Shown here piece after piece: positions 32,879 through 35,028 of a stretch of 35,028 nt of DNA. Source of the stretch: Candidatus Chloroploca sp. Khr17 (GTDB lineage: Bacteria > Chloroflexota > Chloroflexia > Chloroflexales > Chloroflexaceae). Location: the NCBI RefSeq assembly GCF_004138165.1, contig NZ_RYFF01000040.1, forward strand, positions 1-35,028, in the 5' to 3' direction. The notes beneath the pieces were generated by a model. The model was not told the origin of the DNA and made no database searches. It worked only from the letters and a program-made list of their open reading frames with translations. A program made the position numbers and the translations under genes. Positions within the stretch are counted from its first letter, which is position 1. Each line of letters opens with the position of its first letter.

Positions 32879-33145
32879 TTAGGGCGTTGCCCCACCACCA
32901 CCACCGCCGGCGGCCCCAATGAAGAAACCAATAATGGATGCGGCATTAAACGCGACCACCGCCACCAGGCCGACGCCAAGGGCCTTGAAGAGCGCGGCGA
33001 ACCAGGAAAACCGTTCCGGGTTCTGGGTCCAATTCTCATAAATGCTCCAGACCAAAATGATCGCGGCAATGGTCGCCACCGCCGCGGTCGCCCAGGTCAA
33101 CACCGGGAGCAAGAGGGCGTTCAAATCGGGTAATCCCGTCCACAT
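32879..33145 (-). CDS. VirB2-like pilin subunit
   Basis: 88 aa. Two hydrophobic helices (VLTWATAAVATIAAIILVWS and LFKALGVGLVAVVAFNAASI with IIGFFIGAA) separated by a short polar loop with NPERF, ending in a run of glycines. This two-helix layout and position as the first gene fit VirB2/TrbC-type pilins, which form the transfer pilus or channel. Cleavable signal not obvious. The ATG at 33145 is preceded by AAGGAGG at 11 nt (33157-33163). It is the first gene of the transfer operon in this window; no clear promoter was found in the 33146-33480 stretch. Confidence 0.65.
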   Translation of the reverse strand: MWTGLPDLNALLLPVLTWATAAVATIAAIILVWSIYENWTQNPERFSWFAALFKALGVGLVAVVAFNAASIIGFFIGAAGGGGGGATP

Positions 33146-33765
33146 AGCGCGTCAAACCTCCTTCCAACAATGCCAGACGTCGCGTGAAGAACCGCGCGTG
33201 GGCCAGCCAGTCGCGCTGGCCCTGGCGCGTTCCCTGGGCGACACCCCCAACGAACCACGAGCAACCGACGGGAACGAACGGGGCTTATGACGACAACGGC
33301 ACCACCTCCTTCACCGTGAACCAGGAACGCAGCAGATGCTGATGAACCTAGTCTAGGGCGAAGGAGGGACTGGGGCATCGGTAGAAGGTGGGGATGTTGA
33401 AGGGTATCAGAGTGTGTGTCGATGTAATAGAAGGACTTGCAACGCGAGGCCGGTTGATGACCTGACGGCGATGCGATAATGCCGGCATCTGTAAAAATCC
33501 GGCGGAACGTGCTACAATGGGATAGGGCAAGAATATGTGCATATTCCAGCACGTTTCCGACCTACAACACGGTTCAATTCCGGCATATGTCGGTTTGCGC
33601 TGACACAGCGTTTAGATTGACGATACCGGACGACGGCATCTCAATATCGCTGAACCTTATCTTGATGCCGTATACCGCCATTGTATACCTGCAATCAACA
33701 ATCTAAAATAGATCCAGGACTAGCCACGATCTCGATGCCAATTCACTCCCTGGAGGTATGCCACG
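33146..33765. other. Divergent intergenic region between transfer operon and CpXC gene
   Basis: No credible gene. It contains an 11-bp palindrome CCTAGTCTAGG (33347-33357), a 16-bp palindrome GAATATGTGCATATTC (33531-33546) flanked by CGTGCT (33508-33513) and AGCACG (33548-33553), and becomes AT-rich toward the CpXC gene. The two palindromes could be operators; none matches a site I can name. An AAGGAGG at 33306-33312 on the minus strand has no following gene. Confidence 0.4.
33681..33709 (+). promoter_or_regulatory. Promoter of the CpXC-domain gene
   Basis: TTGTAT (33681-33686), 17-bp spacer, TAAAAT (33704-33709). Transcription should start near 33716, giving a leader of about 50 nt. An alternative, TTGATG with TATACC (33662-33687), overlaps it. 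Confidence 0.5.
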
Positions 33766-35028
33766 ATGACCATCTCGCTCGCCCAAACGGCCAGCCTCAC
33801 CTGCCCCGTATGCGGCGTTGCCTTCGACGCCGAGGTCTGGCTGATCGTCGCCGCCGATGAACGCCCGGATCTCGTTGCACGCATCCGCGCCGGTACGCTG
33901 CATACGGTGGTGTGCCCGAACGGCCACGCCAGCCAGATCGATGCGCCGTTATTACTCTACCGCCCGGATGCCGATCCGCCGATCCTCTTTTCGCCGGCCG
34001 AGCAGACCACCCGCGAGCAGGATCAGCAACAGGCCGCCGGGCTGATCGGCGCGCTCCGCGAGCAACTGGGTAATGCATGGCGCGACGCATGGCTCGTCCA
34101 GGGTCTGCCCGGCGTGCAGCGCGCAATGCTGCCCATTGCGCTGGCTGACGACCCAGAGGCGGCGTTGCATGCGGCACAGGCACAGATGCAGCAGGCACTC
34201 GACGAACTGCGTGAGCGTGATCCGGATGCGTTTGCCCAGCTTGAGGCCGAGGCGCAGCAGATGATGGAGACTACAGACGCGCCTGATGCAACGCCCGGCG
34301 ATACCGGCGACATAGCGGACATTCCCGCAGTTCCACCACTCGTCGAGACGCTCAATGCCTTTATCAGCGCGCGCTCCTGGATGGATTCCTACCGCCAGGT
34401 GCAGGCTCACCCTGAACTGCTCAGTGATGAAGCCCTGGCCTTCCTCGACCAGGCGATCACCGCCGCACAGGCGCAGGGCAATAGCAATGCCGTGGCTATC
34501 TACACCGAGCACCGCGACCTGCTGCGTCGCTGCCGCGAGATCGGCACGGATGCGGCGTTTGCGGAGAAGATGAATGTGCCGGTGGCGCAGTTGCAGGATC
34601 AGCAAGCTCCAGGCAACCTGCCACCCGACGTGCAGGCGGTGCTTGCGGAGCTTGCCCGCGAGGGGCCGATCACATCGCCCGAAGAACTCGAACGCCGGTT
34701 GGCAGCCCGGCCCGATCTGCGCGAGCGCCTGGAGCGCGCAGCCGGCGAGACTGCTGGTGCGATGCATATTCCACCCGAGGTTCAGCCAGTTATTGCAAAG
34801 ATTGCTCAACTCAACCGCGTCTCTGAGATGCTCCAGCGCGTAGCATTGTGTCGCCAGGCACTCACGCTCATCGTACCAGCAACCCATCCGCAGCTTTGGG
34901 CCGCACTCCAGGGTGAATTGGGGAATAGTCTTGCCCAAAATCCGCTCGGCGAGCGGGCCGAGAACCTCGAACAGGCGATTGCCGCCTATGAGCAGGCGCT
35001 CACGGTCATGACCCGCGCGGCCATGCCC
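33766..35028 (+). CDS. CpXC-domain protein, C-terminal part outside window
   Basis: 421 codons are present, no stop before the right edge. The start shows the CpXC zinc-ribbon: LTCPVCGVAFDAEVWLIV, then VVCPNGHASQIDAPLLLYRP. The family often continues with TPR repeats and a CHAT-type protease domain in Chloroflexota; here helical segments begin to look TPR-like at the end (LEQAIAAYEQALTVM), but no CHAT domain is in view. Region 90-330 is helical and rich in Gln/Ala. The ATG at 33766 has GGAGG 9 nt upstream; an ATG at 33758 gives only three codons. Possible regulator or sensor of proteolysis; function unknown. It is read away from the transfer operon. Confidence 0.7.
   Translation, partial: MTISLAQTASLTCPVCGVAFDAEVWLIVAADERPDLVARIRAGTLHTVVCPNGHASQIDAPLLLYRPDADPPILFSPAEQTTREQDQQQAAGLIGALREQLGNAWRDAWLVQGLPGVQRAMLPIALADDPEAALHAAQAQMQQALDELRERDPDAFAQLEAEAQQMMETTDAPDATPGDTGDIADIPAVPPLVETLNAFISARSWMDSYRQVQAHPELLSDEALAFLDQAITAAQAQGNSNAVAIYTEHRDLLRRCREIGTDAAFAEKMNVPVAQLQDQQAPGNLPPDVQAVLAELAREGPITSPEELERRLAARPDLRERLERAAGETAGAMHIPPEVQPVIAKIAQLNRVSEMLQRVALCRQALTLIVPATHPQLWAALQGELGNSLAQNPLGERAENLEQAIAAYEQALTVMTRAAMP

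Noticed and set aside
33121-33552. 143-aa minus-strand ORF ahead of the pilin gene
   Set aside because: Low-quality composition, no Shine-Dalgarno at its start and no family; an AAGGAGG at 33306-33312 does not lead to a start in this frame.

Overview
The window looks like part of an integrated conjugative element or conjugative plasmid from a GC-rich bacterium. The best guess is a filamentous member of Chloroflexota (Roseiflexus/Chloroflexus-like). This placement is an inference from the xisHI pair, a CpXC-domain protein, intergenic tandem repeats with a 7-bp period, and overall gene style; no rRNA or tRNA gene is visible to confirm it.

Layout. From 1 to 4.85 kb, almost all genes lie on the minus strand: a partial DUF2442 protein, an unidentified 270-aa protein, an SSB-like OB-fold protein, the xisH/xisI pair with its own promoter and terminator, a small membrane protein, a zinc-finger/TOPRIM primase, and a very acidic 46-residue protein. 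From 5.36 to 9.79 kb is a 1476-aa STAND-type NTPase of visibly lower GC content, with a glycine-zipper-like N-terminus. From 9.97 to 13.94 kb come a frame-broken membrane-protein remnant and three more OB-fold/SSB-like genes, separated by a 7-bp repeat block and a large nested palindrome. From 14.2 to 15.0 kb, on the plus strand, is a HicB-like antitoxin/VapC toxin pair, followed by a dead transposase fragment. From 15.70 to 20.81 kb, on the plus strand, is a second giant P-loop NTPase (1702 aa) whose N-terminus resembles a restriction-endonuclease-like domain.

From 33.15 down to 21.11 kb (minus strand) runs the transfer operon: a VirB2-like pilin, a PrgI/VirB3-like protein, a separate VirB4 N-terminal-like protein, the VirB4 ATPase, a PEGA/beta-propeller membrane protein, an FtsK-like protein without a P-loop, a peculiar repetitive ORF, a VirD4/TraG coupling ATPase and a replication-relaxation protein. 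Several of these genes overlap by 1 to 23 bases, which implies translational coupling. At the right edge a CpXC-domain protein starts on the plus strand and runs out of the window.

How it may work together: the transfer operon supplies conjugation, while the primase, the SSB-like proteins and the replication-relaxation protein would handle the single-stranded DNA that transfer produces. The two giant NTPases, xisHI and the toxin-antitoxin pair sit as cargo between these modules. The giant NTPases are the best candidates for undescribed defence systems. The most unusual sequence-level feature is a serial duplication of a translation start module (Shine-Dalgarno plus ATG) at 25.84-26.40 kb, just ahead of the coupling protein gene.
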